From CAZMVY01 sp964617875 (GTDB lineage Bacteria > Planctomycetota > Phycisphaerae > UBA1845 > PWPN01), in assembly GCA_964617875.1 (NCBI GenBank), contig CAZUAI010000019.1, forward strand, positions 1-64,000: DNA of 64,000 nucleotides, in the 5' to 3' direction. A program made the translations under genes and the position numbers. The notes under the pieces were generated by a model that was not told where the DNA came from, ran no database searches, and saw only the letters and a program-made list of their open reading frames with translations. This document shows positions 18,215-26,356 of the stretch, in pieces (position 1 is the stretch's first letter; each line of letters starts with the position of its first letter).

Positions 18215-20691
18215 GGCCATTGACGCACACCCGTGACGAACGGCCCCCGCGGGTGTGCCTCTGCACGACCGTGGCCGCGATCACCGTTGCGCTTCTCTGC
18301 GCCCCCGCCGGCGCACAGACCGACCGTGCGCCCACCGCAGCGCCGGACGCCCCGGCCGTCGCATCCGCGCGGGGCGAGACGCGACTCCAGACGAAATGGG
18401 AGCGTTCGCTGGCGGCACCGCCGCCGGTCTATCTGCTGCGCATCGGCGAGCAACTCGCCGCCCTGTCGCACGGAAACGCCTTTCAGCTTTCCGCGACCGG
18501 TGACGAGCGGCCCGTTGCGGGCGGACGCGTGATTGAAGGCGCCGGCATTGCACACGACGAACATGCCGCGTATGTCGTCGGCGGGCGGTCCTCCGCACAG
18601 CCGACGGCTGACGTCTGGCGGATCGTGCTCGGCCCTCGTGGACTGGATTGGATTCGCGTGGCGTCCCTGCCCGCGCCGTGCATGGGCCCCGTGGTCGCCG
18701 TCAACGGCGGCGATCTCTTCGTCGTCGGAGCGGCGGTCGCCGGTCCGCCGTTCTTCGTTCGGGTCAGGCCCGGCCGCGGTTCGCTCGACAGGCTCCAACT
18801 GCCGCCGCTCTTCGGCCAGGCGCAATCCCTGGGCGCTCAGGGCGGCACGCTCCATCTCGTCGGCCGTGACACGGCCGGCGCGACCCGGCACTGGCGATGG
18901 AAGACCGGCGAATGGCAATCGGCCCGTACGCCGCCCGAAGAATTGCTTGCCTTGCCGCCGGCCCCCGTCGGCCAGTCCCACCTGCTCTATGCCGTCGCAG
19001 GCACAACAGACCCGCTGCTGGCCTACCACACGATTACGGATACCTGGAGCCCCCTGCCCGCGGCCGACGGCGGGACCACCGCCCTGGTCTCGCACGGCAA
19101 CGGCATCCTTCGCGCCCTCACAAACCCCGGCGGCGGACTGCTGCTTCGGGCCGAGACGCTCGTGCGCCCCACGAGGGGACTGGCCCCGCTCGACTACGCC
19201 ACGCTCGCCGGGTACTTCGTGCTGAATCTCGGCATCGGCTTCCTGTGCGCCGGGCGAAAGGCCGACTCCGACCATTTCTTCCGCGGCGGGGGCCGCATTC
19301 AGTGGTGGGCGCTGGGCATCAGCTACATGGCCACGGGGATGAGCAGCATCAGCTTCATGGCGTACCCGGCGACGGGCTACGCCTCCAACTGGCTGCTGAT
19401 CGGCGTACCGGTGTTCCAGAGCGCCGCGGTCATTCTGACGGGGATCGTGTTCATCCGCATGCTCCGGCGGCTCAATATCACGACGGTCTTCGAGTATCTC
19501 GAGCAGCGATTCGGCCGCACGATCCGACTGCTGGGCGCGACGTTGATGATCCTGAGCCAGGTCGGCGGACGGCTGAGCATCGTCATGCTGTTGCCGTCGA
19601 TGGCGTTCTCTGCGGTGTCAGGGCTCAATGTCTACGTGAGCGTCGCGCTGATGGGAGTGGTCACCGCGATCTACTGCCTCAAGGGCGGCATGAAGGCGGT
19701 CGTCTGGACGGACGTCCTCCAATTCGCCCTGATGTACGGCGCCATTGCCGTCACCGTGGTCACGATCGCGCAGGATGCGCCCGGCGGCGTCGGAGAACTG
19801 GTCTCGGTCGCATACGCCGAAGGCAAGTTCAAGGCCTGGCTCTTCGACTGGGACTTCGTGCAACCTTCGATCTGGGTCTTCTCGTGCCTGGCGATGACGA
19901 CCGTGTTTCTCCAAGTCAGCGACCAGGCGTTGATGCAGCGTGCCCTGAGCGCGCCGGATGAAAAGGCCGCACGCAACAGCGTCATGCTCGGCGGAGTGCT
20001 CACCGTCCCCATCGCCGCCATGCTGTTCTTTGTCGGCTCCGCCCTGTTCGTATTCTACCGCCGGCACGCCGATCGGCTCGATCCCCTCCTTCCCACGGAC
20101 AGCATCCTTCCGTACTTCGTGGGCACCGAGCTGGCCCCCGGGCTCGTGGGTTTGATCATCGCGGGCATCTTTGCCGCCGCCATGTCGACCGTGAGCGGAA
20201 CGGTCAACGCGATTTCGGCGATCGTCGTGCGCGACTTCCTTCCGGTGTTCCACTCCGGCGGCAGCGAGGCAACACGGATGAAGGTGGCTCGGGTCACCAC
20301 GCTGGCGGTCGGCGGCCTGGCGACCGGCATCGCGGCCGTAATGGCAAGCATGAACATCCGGTCGTTGTGGGAGATGTTTGCGGCCCTGATGGCGCTGATC
20401 GGCGGGGGCTTCCCGGGCATTTTCGCCCTCGGGTTGCTCACCCGCCGGGCGAACGCACCGGGCGCCGCCATCGGCCTGCTCGCCAGCATCGCAATCACGC
20501 TGGCGGTGAAACAATATACCGCGGCCAACGTGTTTCTCTTCACCACCGTGGCGGTCGCTTCGTGCCTGGGGGTTGGCTATGCGGCCAGCCTCTTCTTCGC
20601 GCCGCCGGCCAGGCCGCTGACCGGCCTGACGATCCGGACCCTGCGTCCCCCTCCCGATCTTTCGGTCGCGGGCACTGCCGCTCCATCATGA
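18211..20691 (+). CDS. Fusion of a secreted Kelch-like propeller with a sodium:solute symporter (SSS family)
   Basis: The product has 826 residues, with a GTG start overlapping the previous stop. Residues 1-36 are a signal sequence ending CAPAGAQ. Residues 55-325 form a Kelch-like propeller, with repeats such as 'AAYVVGGRSSAQPTADVW' and 'YHTITDTWSPLP'. From about residue 326 to 815 is a complete SSS transporter with at least 12 hydrophobic segments and the family-type 'SISFMAYPATGYA' and 'IIAGIFAAAMSTVSG' stretches. The propeller should lie in the periplasm ahead of the first transmembrane helix. The E. coli sialic acid mutarotase NanM is a Kelch propeller, so the fused domain may convert the anomer before uptake. 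With the lyase gene nearby, sialic acid is the best guess for substrate. It is sodium-driven by family. Its end overlaps the convergent gene at 20686 by six bases. Confidence 0.9.
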   Translation: MRPLTHTRDERPPRVCLCTTVAAITVALLCAPAGAQTDRAPTAAPDAPAVASARGETRLQTKWERSLAAPPPVYLLRIGEQLAALSHGNAFQLSATGDERPVAGGRVIEGAGIAHDEHAAYVVGGRSSAQPTADVWRIVLGPRGLDWIRVASLPAPCMGPVVAVNGGDLFVVGAAVAGPPFFVRVRPGRGSLDRLQLPPLFGQAQSLGAQGGTLHLVGRDTAGATRHWRWKTGEWQSARTPPEELLALPPAPVGQSHLLYAVAGTTDPLLAYHTITDTWSPLPAADGGTTALVSHGNGILRALTNPGGGLLLRAETLVRPTRGLAPLDYATLAGYFVLNLGIGFLCAGRKADSDHFFRGGGRIQWWALGISYMATGMSSISFMAYPATGYASNWLLIGVPVFQSAAVILTGIVFIRMLRRLNITTVFEYLEQRFGRTIRLLGATLMILSQVGGRLSIVMLLPSMAFSAVSGLNVYVSVALMGVVTAIYCLKGGMKAVVWTDVLQFALMYGAIAVTVVTIAQDAPGGVGELVSVAYAEGKFKAWLFDWDFVQPSIWVFSCLAMTTVFLQVSDQALMQRALSAPDEKAARNSVMLGGVLTVPIAAMLFFVGSALFVFYRRHADRLDPLLPTDSILPYFVGTELAPGLVGLIIAGIFAAAMSTVSGTVNAISAIVVRDFLPVFHSGGSEATRMKVARVTTLAVGGLATGIAAVMASMNIRSLWEMFAALMALIGGGFPGIFALGLLTRRANAPGAAIGLLASIAITLAVKQYTAANVFLFTTVAVASCLGVGYAASLFFAPPARPLTGLTIRTLRPPPDLSVAGTAAPS

Positions 20692-21600
20692 CCCGGCCGA
20701 CGCCACGGCGGGGCCGCGGCGTGGAATCATGAAGTAGGAACGGCATCGGGTGCATTGGCCGGTCTTGCCGCAGGCGGCAGCCGGAAACGAGGCGATGAGC
20801 AGGCACTTCGGGCACTGCACGTTGACGGAGCCGGCCCCCGCCTTCGACGGTCTCCGGGGCTCTTCGACTTCGCGCTCCGGGCTCTCACGTTCCGCCGGAA
20901 CCGAAGAACAGCTCGCAGCCGTACGCCGGCTCGTCGGCCGGACAGCCTTTTTCACCGGTTTTCGTGCCACGGCCAACGCCGGGTTGACGCGTGTCAGAAC
21001 CTCGTCGCCTGTGGCGCCGCGGTAACAGTACGAGAAGAGCAGTTCGAACTCTTTCCGCTGCAACTGGCGAACCAGCTCCTGCCCGACCGAACCCAGTCCC
21101 CCCCCCACCGCCTGTGCGTGCAGATCGATGAAGAGAAACGGCTCCCAGGTCTTCATCGAGGAGCACATCTCCAGAAGACGGTCCAGCAGCGGTTCGGCCC
21201 GAACCACAACAATCTCGGACGCGCATCCGATCAGATCTTCGAAGATCGGATGGCCGTCCAGCTGCTGGAAGAACTTCTTGGCGGCGTCCGCATGTCCCAG
21301 ATGCCGCTCGCACAACCCCGCCAGGTACGGCCGCTCCTTCGGTTCGGCGAGTTGGCCATACATGCTGCACTCGCCGATCCACCCGTTCCACAGGTACAGC
21401 AGCGAGCGGACGGCCGCACCCATGCCCTCGCTCAGCAGCACGTCGCGGGCGAAGAGCTTGCGGTCGTCGATCTCGTCCAACATCTTCCTGGTGGCGGCGT
21501 TCGCGCGGCTCTGCCACTGGAGTGGGGGCAGTTCGGCCCCCGCCTTCCACAGAAGCGCGGCCACGTCCGGCGCGAGACGGCCTATGTTCAGCTCGACCAT
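20686..21600 (-). CDS. Hypothetical protein with C-terminal zinc ribbon
   Basis: The 304-residue product is not recognised. The first 200 residues are mostly helical with alternating acidic and hydrophobic patches, TPR-like around 'AGLCERHLGHADAAKKFFQQL'. A basic, proline/serine-rich linker follows. The C-terminus has CPKC and CTRC separated by 16 residues and ends in a FMIPRR-like strand, which matches the zinc ribbon common at the ends of planctomycete proteins. The last six bases overlap the symporter gene on the other strand, so the two convergent genes share no spacer for a terminator. The protein is probably cytosolic; no signal peptide is present. Confidence 0.72.
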   Translation of the reverse strand: MVELNIGRLAPDVAALLWKAGAELPPLQWQSRANAATRKMLDEIDDRKLFARDVLLSEGMGAAVRSLLYLWNGWIGECSMYGQLAEPKERPYLAGLCERHLGHADAAKKFFQQLDGHPIFEDLIGCASEIVVVRAEPLLDRLLEMCSSMKTWEPFLFIDLHAQAVGGGLGSVGQELVRQLQRKEFELLFSYCYRGATGDEVLTRVNPALAVARKPVKKAVRPTSRRTAASCSSVPAERESPEREVEEPRRPSKAGAGSVNVQCPKCLLIASFPAAACGKTGQCTRCRSYFMIPRRGPAVASAGS

Positions 21601-21734
21601 GCCTTAGCATATCGACTCAAACCGTCACGCCATTGACAAACAGAAACGAAACGACCGCCCGGAACGCGTCCGAGAACCACGCGACCGGCGGCGTCGCCTC
21701 CGCCCGAAACGCCTCGCAACAGGCTGGAGCCGGT

Positions 21735-23207
21735 TCACGGCCCCGGCTTCAGCACGAGATGCCCGAAGAGCATTGCCCCCGGCGAGGAACCGAAAAAGAC
21801 ATGCGGCCGATAACCTCGCTCGCGTTGATACGCCTCGGCGACGGCGAGCACCGTCGCCTCCGCGCTCCGCCGGCCGAGAACCGCCACTGTGCCGCCGCTT
21901 CCGCCGCCCGTGATCTTCGCACCGAATAACCCCCCCGCCGGTCCCGTCGCACGCACCAGCTCGACCAGCCGGTCCGTCCCCGGCGAGCCGAGGCCGCAGG
22001 CCCGGTAGCTCGCGTGGCTGTCGTACATGAGCCGGCCCAGACGCCCCGGGCGATCCTCCGTCGTCTCATCCTCCAGCAACCGCGAGAACTCCTGCACCCG
22101 GGCATGCTCGTAGATCGCATGGGCCGTCGGCTGACGAACCGGGTAGCTCTCGCCGCCCAGGACCCGCGTCACCGGGTCGGTCGTTCCGTCGTACTGTGCG
22201 AGGAACATGAAGCCGTCCATCCGCTCCGGCAACCGTGCCGCATAAGATGCCTCGAATGCCGCCGGGCCCACGTTCGCGAGGTAACCGCGCCATGTTGGAT
22301 CAACGACTCGAACATGGCCGTCGCTGTGGCCTTCCGTCGCCTCCAGCCCCGCGAGCGCCGCGATCATGCGATAGCCCATGAACGCCCCCGTGCGAACGGT
22401 TCCGTAGTCGGCACCCGCGACAGCGTGCCGTTCGCCGGAGTCGAGCCCCCAGAAGGCGATATCCCCGGGGACCGGCATGAAGCCCTTGAGTTCCGCCGGT
22501 TGGCACAGCAGCGACAGAAGCCGATCGGCCCGGCCGCACGAAGCGGTCATCTGGTCCATCACGCCGCACGGGGCGCCCACCACGAGGTTCTCGACTTTCT
22601 GACAGAGGATCGCCAGATCCCGCCCGTCGAGCGCAATGCCGTACGCCGCCGCGACCGCCTGCATGGCGGCCACCTCGAGAGCGGCCGATGAGCTGACGCC
22701 CTTGCCTTCGGGCACATCGGACGAGATCAGAATGCGCGCCCCTTCCGCAAACTCCGCGCCCCGCTCCCCCATCAGCACGAGGAACGCCCCGGCCACGTAC
22801 GCCGCCCACTGCGAAGAAGGCTCCCGGCGAAACCACGCCCGCGCCACGTCGTATTCGACCGGACGTCCGCTCTCGCCCAGGACATCCAGAGGCACCGTCA
22901 CCGCCGCGCTCCGCCCGGTCGCCTCACCGCCCAGACTGACGATGCGAAGCACGCGCGCCCGGTCTCGCTGCAGCGCAACCCGGGCCGCCTCCCGAAGCGG
23001 CATCTCCAGCACGAGCGAGCCGGAGTAGTCGGCGATCCCCCCCATTACGTCGAGCCGCCCCGGCGCACGCGTGACCACCAGATCACGGCCCGCGTCAAAC
23101 AGACCGTGCGCCTCCCGACAGGGATTCTCGTCAAGCTGCCCGAGCAACTCGACAAACGCCTCGACATCCCGCAACCCGCCCGTCGAACCATGAACGATTC
23201 TGTGCAT
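21735..23207 (-). CDS. GHMP kinase of the L-arabinokinase/galactokinase type
   Basis: The product has 490 residues. The N-terminal sugar-binding signature APGRLDVMGGIADYSGS (48-64) differs from the galactokinase form GRVNLIGEHTDY and closely resembles plant L-arabinokinase. The phosphate-binding GHMP motif is PEGKGVSSSAALE near residue 177, and the catalytic aspartate is in 'CGVMDQ' near residue 230. The C-terminal motif 'AKITGGGSGGTVAVL' completes the fold. It should phosphorylate the anomeric carbon of a free sugar (arabinose or galactose) for salvage to a UDP-sugar. No pyrophosphorylase is adjacent. The ATG at 23207 was chosen over an upstream in-frame ATG because the preceding residues are not conserved-looking. 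Galactokinase activity remains possible. Confidence 0.88.
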   Translation of the reverse strand: MHRIVHGSTGGLRDVEAFVELLGQLDENPCREAHGLFDAGRDLVVTRAPGRLDVMGGIADYSGSLVLEMPLREAARVALQRDRARVLRIVSLGGEATGRSAAVTVPLDVLGESGRPVEYDVARAWFRREPSSQWAAYVAGAFLVLMGERGAEFAEGARILISSDVPEGKGVSSSAALEVAAMQAVAAAYGIALDGRDLAILCQKVENLVVGAPCGVMDQMTASCGRADRLLSLLCQPAELKGFMPVPGDIAFWGLDSGERHAVAGADYGTVRTGAFMGYRMIAALAGLEATEGHSDGHVRVVDPTWRGYLANVGPAAFEASYAARLPERMDGFMFLAQYDGTTDPVTRVLGGESYPVRQPTAHAIYEHARVQEFSRLLEDETTEDRPGRLGRLMYDSHASYRACGLGSPGTDRLVELVRATGPAGGLFGAKITGGGSGGTVAVLGRRSAEATVLAVAEAYQRERGYRPHVFFGSSPGAMLFGHLVLKPGP

Positions 23208-23396
23208 GGGCGGACATCTTACGGATTCCCCGAGAGAAGAAAACCGGGCCGCCGACATCAGCGGCGCACAGCCGTCAGGCCCGGGCGGTCCGGCGGCTTG
23301 TTTCGGACCGGGACTTCCCTCCGCGGGCAGAAGATGAATGTCGCCCGCTCCTCGCCGTGAACGGGCCCGCCGATGGAAGAATCCCCACGTGTCGCG

Positions 23397-23402
23397 TACA
23401 AT
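23397..23402 (+). promoter_or_regulatory. Candidate -10 box for the phosphoesterase-propeller gene
   Basis: TACAAT is a five-of-six match, 45 bases before ATG 23448. No convincing -35 box precedes it. Confidence 0.25.
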
Positions 23403-23447
23403 TCCCCTGTGTTCGAGGCTGCCGCAGGGTTCATGGAGTCATTGACG

Positions 23448-25655
23448 ATGCAACCAAACAGGCTTGGTCCGAAAGCAGCGTCCGGGCGTCGGCGGGCGGC
23501 CGAGGGGATGGCCGTCCTGGTGCTTGTCGCAATGATATTGATGGGCCGGATGCCCCCGGCCGCATCGGCGGCGGCCGCGGACTTCTCATTCATCCAGGTG
23601 TCCGACGTCCACATCTCGCCCCGCCCGGCCGGGGCCCGCGCGGAGGCCGTGCGCGGGGGCGACACGCTCCGCTGGCTCTGTGCCGAGGCCGCCAGGCCGC
23701 AGGTGCAGCAACCGTACAACATCACCGCCCCGCCGCCGTCGTTCGTCATGGTCACGGGGGACATCACCGAGTACGGCGTCATCGCGGAAACGTGGTCGGA
23801 CGTCGAGCGGGCGTTCGGCTGCCTGCCGTGCAAGTGGTTCGTCATCCCCGGAAACCACGACAGCACGTGGACGTCGATGAACCACATCCTGCGGCGCCGC
23901 CATGGCGGCGATTCATACTCCTTCGACCAGGCGGGCTGCCACTTCGTCGCGATGAACTCGACGTCCCCGCAGGAACCGCTGCCCTGCCTGGACCGCCGAA
24001 CGCTCAACTGGCTCCGCGCCGACCTCGGCAAGGTCAAGCCCGGCACTCCCGTGTTCCTGTTCATGCATCACCCGCTGTACACCACCGAGTTCGCCGCACC
24101 GTACGAGCAGCTCCTCCTGCTTGACGCGGTCGCCGGGCACCGGATCGTCGTCATTCTCGACGGGCACGGCCATCACCCGACGCCCGGCAAGTACGAGAAC
24201 ATCGACCGCGTGATGGGCGGCTCAACCTACGGACCGAACGCCGGCTGCAACATCATCTCGGTGGTGGGCGGCGTGCTCCGGATCAGCTACCGTTTCCACG
24301 GCGACAAGCCACCCGAGGCAAAGCTCGAGAAGCGGCTCGCCGACACGGGCCCGATGTGCGAGATCGACATCACGTCGCCGTCGCCCGCGTCGCCGATCGC
24401 CGCCGGCCGGCCGGTCGCCGTCGCCGCCCGCATCCAGGCTCGCGGCACGCGGGTAACCGGCGTGAAGTTCGACGTGGACGGCGAGGAGAAGAAGGCCAGG
24501 CCACTGGCGCACAAGGCCGACGGCTGCCGCGGCGAGTTCGACGCGGGGGGCCTGGCGCCCGGCTGGCACTTCCTTCGCCTCGCGGTTGCCGACGACGGCA
24601 AGCGGACGTGGCACCGGGCGGCGGCGTTCGAGGTCCTGCCGCCGGCGACCGGGCCGGTGCCGGCGACAGTCCGCCGTCACCTGCACGACGCAGGCGTCAA
24701 GGCGGCGCCGCTGGCGCTCGACGACCGCATCATCGTGGCCGACACGGCCGGCGTCGTCACTGCGTTCGATCGCGCATTCAAGCCCGCCTGGCAATTCAGG
24801 ACGACCGGTGAGGTGCTCAACACGCCGGTGCCGAGCGGCGATCTCCTGCTCTTTGGCTCCGGCGACGGAAAGGTCTACGCGTTGCGTGCCGGAACCGGCG
24901 GGAAGGCGTGGCAGTACGAAGCGGCCGGGCCGGTGTTCGCGCAGCCCGTCATCAGGGACGGCGTGGCGTATGTCGGCGATGCCGAGGGCCACATCCACGC
25001 CGTACGGGTCAAGGATGGGCGAAAGATGTGGGCCGCCCGGCACGCCGAATTCACGATCGAGGCCGCGGGAACGATCGTGGACGACACGTTCGTCGTCGGT
25101 GCGTGGGACGGTTGGGTCTACGCGGTCAGACTGGCCGACGGCTCGCTGAAGTGGAAGCAGCGATGCCCCACCGGCCAGAGCGGTCAGCCCAGCCGGTACT
25201 TCGCCGCCGCCGACTGTCCGCCGGCCGTCGCCGGCAACAGGCTGTTCATCGCCGACCGCGGCTACTTCCTCGGCCTCTACCAGCCGGACGGCAAGTACAT
25301 CCGGCAGTTGCAGAAGAACGTCTCGGCGGTCGCCGCCTCCGAAGACGGCCGCTTCATCTATGCGAGGAGCCTCGACGACGGCCTGACCAAGTACGACGCC
25401 GAAGGTGCCGTCGTCTGGAAGGCCGACGTACCCCTCGGCCGCTTCCCGATCCCCCCGACCGAACGAACCGGCAAGGTGTACGTGTGCTCAAACCGGGGCG
25501 AGTTGAACGTGCTCGATGCCAAGGACGGAAAGGCGTTGTGGCGGTACCAGGTCTCGCCGCAACTCCACGTGATGGCGGGCGTCGGGGTGGACAGCCGGGG
25601 CGCCGCGTGTACGGCCGACATGGACGGCAGAATCGTAGTCGTCGAAGGACGATAG
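23448..25655 (+). CDS. Secreted calcineurin-like metallophosphoesterase fused to a PQQ-type propeller
   Basis: The product has 735 residues. A signal sequence (core MAVLVLVAMILMG) precedes the phosphoesterase domain, which has all five metal and phosphate motifs in order: SDVH, GDI, GNHDS, 'FMHHPLY' and GHGHH. It spans about residues 45-280. A short Ig-like linker follows (to about 410). The rest is a PQQ/pyrrolo-quinoline-type beta-propeller with repeated blades such as 'GDGKVYALRAGTGGKAW', 'GDAEGHIHAVRVKDGRKMW' and 'RGELNVLDAKDGKALW'. It is likely exported and acts on phosphate esters or nucleotides outside the cytosol, with the propeller as a binding module. The start is supported by GGAG nine bases upstream; an alternative ATG lies 15 bases earlier. 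Confidence 0.9.
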   Translation: MQPNRLGPKAASGRRRAAEGMAVLVLVAMILMGRMPPAASAAAADFSFIQVSDVHISPRPAGARAEAVRGGDTLRWLCAEAARPQVQQPYNITAPPPSFVMVTGDITEYGVIAETWSDVERAFGCLPCKWFVIPGNHDSTWTSMNHILRRRHGGDSYSFDQAGCHFVAMNSTSPQEPLPCLDRRTLNWLRADLGKVKPGTPVFLFMHHPLYTTEFAAPYEQLLLLDAVAGHRIVVILDGHGHHPTPGKYENIDRVMGGSTYGPNAGCNIISVVGGVLRISYRFHGDKPPEAKLEKRLADTGPMCEIDITSPSPASPIAAGRPVAVAARIQARGTRVTGVKFDVDGEEKKARPLAHKADGCRGEFDAGGLAPGWHFLRLAVADDGKRTWHRAAAFEVLPPATGPVPATVRRHLHDAGVKAAPLALDDRIIVADTAGVVTAFDRAFKPAWQFRTTGEVLNTPVPSGDLLLFGSGDGKVYALRAGTGGKAWQYEAAGPVFAQPVIRDGVAYVGDAEGHIHAVRVKDGRKMWAARHAEFTIEAAGTIVDDTFVVGAWDGWVYAVRLADGSLKWKQRCPTGQSGQPSRYFAAADCPPAVAGNRLFIADRGYFLGLYQPDGKYIRQLQKNVSAVAASEDGRFIYARSLDDGLTKYDAEGAVVWKADVPLGRFPIPPTERTGKVYVCSNRGELNVLDAKDGKALWRYQVSPQLHVMAGVGVDSRGAACTADMDGRIVVVEGR

Positions 25656-25939
25656 ACGCCGGGCAAGGAGAGTGTAGCACCATGCCAGCAACCCGGATTC
25701 TTTCACCCGAAGCGTTGCCACGGCAATAGCCGGCGGCGATTCGGCTGCGGCACGCGGCAGATCGCCGAGACCCTCAGCTACACCGCGCACGGCGGCGCGG
25801 TCGCAACCATCCGACGCATCGATTCGGCCCTTCCCGGTCTGGCCAACCGTTTTATGGCCATCAAGAGGCAGATTGCTACGCCCTGCCCCCGCTCTCTTTC
25901 CCGCCGCTGCCGCGTGCGCAGCAACCCCGCGACACCGCC

Positions 25940-26022
25940 CAACCCCTCTCCCTTCAAGGATGACGGGATGAGGGTGACCAACCCCTCTCCCTCCCAGGGA
26001 GAGGGACGGGGTGAGGGTGACC
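25940..26022. repeat. Tandem pair of CCCTCTCCC...GTGAGGGTGACC elements
   Basis: Two copies lie in tandem. The second has a perfect ten-base stem, CCCTCTCCCT (25983-25992) with AGGGAGAGGG (25996-26005), around a CCC loop, followed by GGGGTGAGGGTGACC. The first copy is degenerate in its stem but keeps the ATGAGGGTGACCA tail. A third, imperfect copy is at 29064-29100 on the other side of the beta-helix gene. Confidence 0.75.
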
Positions 26023-26058
26023 AGCTCTCTGTTTCACAACCAGGGAAAGAAGACGGGG

Positions 26059-26188
26059 CGAGCATGTCCAACCAACGGTAGGGTGGGCGGTTCTCCGGGG
26101 CCGCGTCCTCGCGGCCCCGGGGGTTCGCCCACCTGTTGCGTCCCTCCGGCGAATCAGGACCGTCCGCGGTTCCGCGGTACTCCGCGGG
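26059..26188. repeat. 130-base structured repeat, left copy
   Basis: It matches the copy at 28912-29042 almost base for base, in direct orientation, on the other side of the beta-helix gene. Its core (26082-26133) folds as an outer stem GGTGGGCG/CGCCCACC, a symmetric five-by-five internal loop, and an inner 11-base stem CCGGGGCCGCG/CGCGGCCCCGG with a TCCT loop. The downstream part has three closely spaced CCGCGG sites. Confidence 0.85.
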
Positions 26189-26266
26189 AATCCAGGACTC
26201 ACTCAAAGGAAACAACACCCGCCTCCCCTCGCGGCCCCGCCGACCCGAACGGAACGCAACCCCGTC

Positions 26267-26286
26267 ATTCCCGCGTACGCGGGAAT
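26267..26286. repeat. Perfect 20-base palindrome
   Basis: ATTCCCGCGTACGCGGGAAT is identical to its reverse complement. The form ATTCCC...GGGAAT with the following CCAG resembles short dispersed palindromes found in many bacterial genomes (for example the neisserial dRS3 type). A related GGGAATCCAG fragment is at 26186. Confidence 0.6.
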
Positions 26287-26356
26287 CCAGTCTTCCGCGT
26301 CATCATTCCCCGCGTCCGCGCGGATCGCCCCGTCTCTTCTCCCCGCGGCACTCATC

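Larger units (their letters stand above)
25656..26356. other. 701-base intergenic region rich in structured repeats, no gene
   Basis: It contains, in order, about 280 bases without recognisable content, a pair of CCCTCTCCC-type elements (25940-26022), one 130-base structured repeat (26059-26188), a perfect 20-base palindrome (26267-26286) and the 3' flank of the beta-helix gene. The frames crossing it translate to proline/arginine-rich low-complexity sequence and are not considered coding. Confidence 0.7.

Noticed and set aside
26059..26188. The paired repeats as a CRISPR array or IS ends
   Set aside because: Only two copies, 2.7 kb apart, with no spacers, and no transposase or terminal inverted repeats around the gene between them.
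25778..26218. Minus-strand frame across the repeat region as a small gene
   Set aside because: Its sequence is made from the structured repeats and low-complexity DNA; no start signal.
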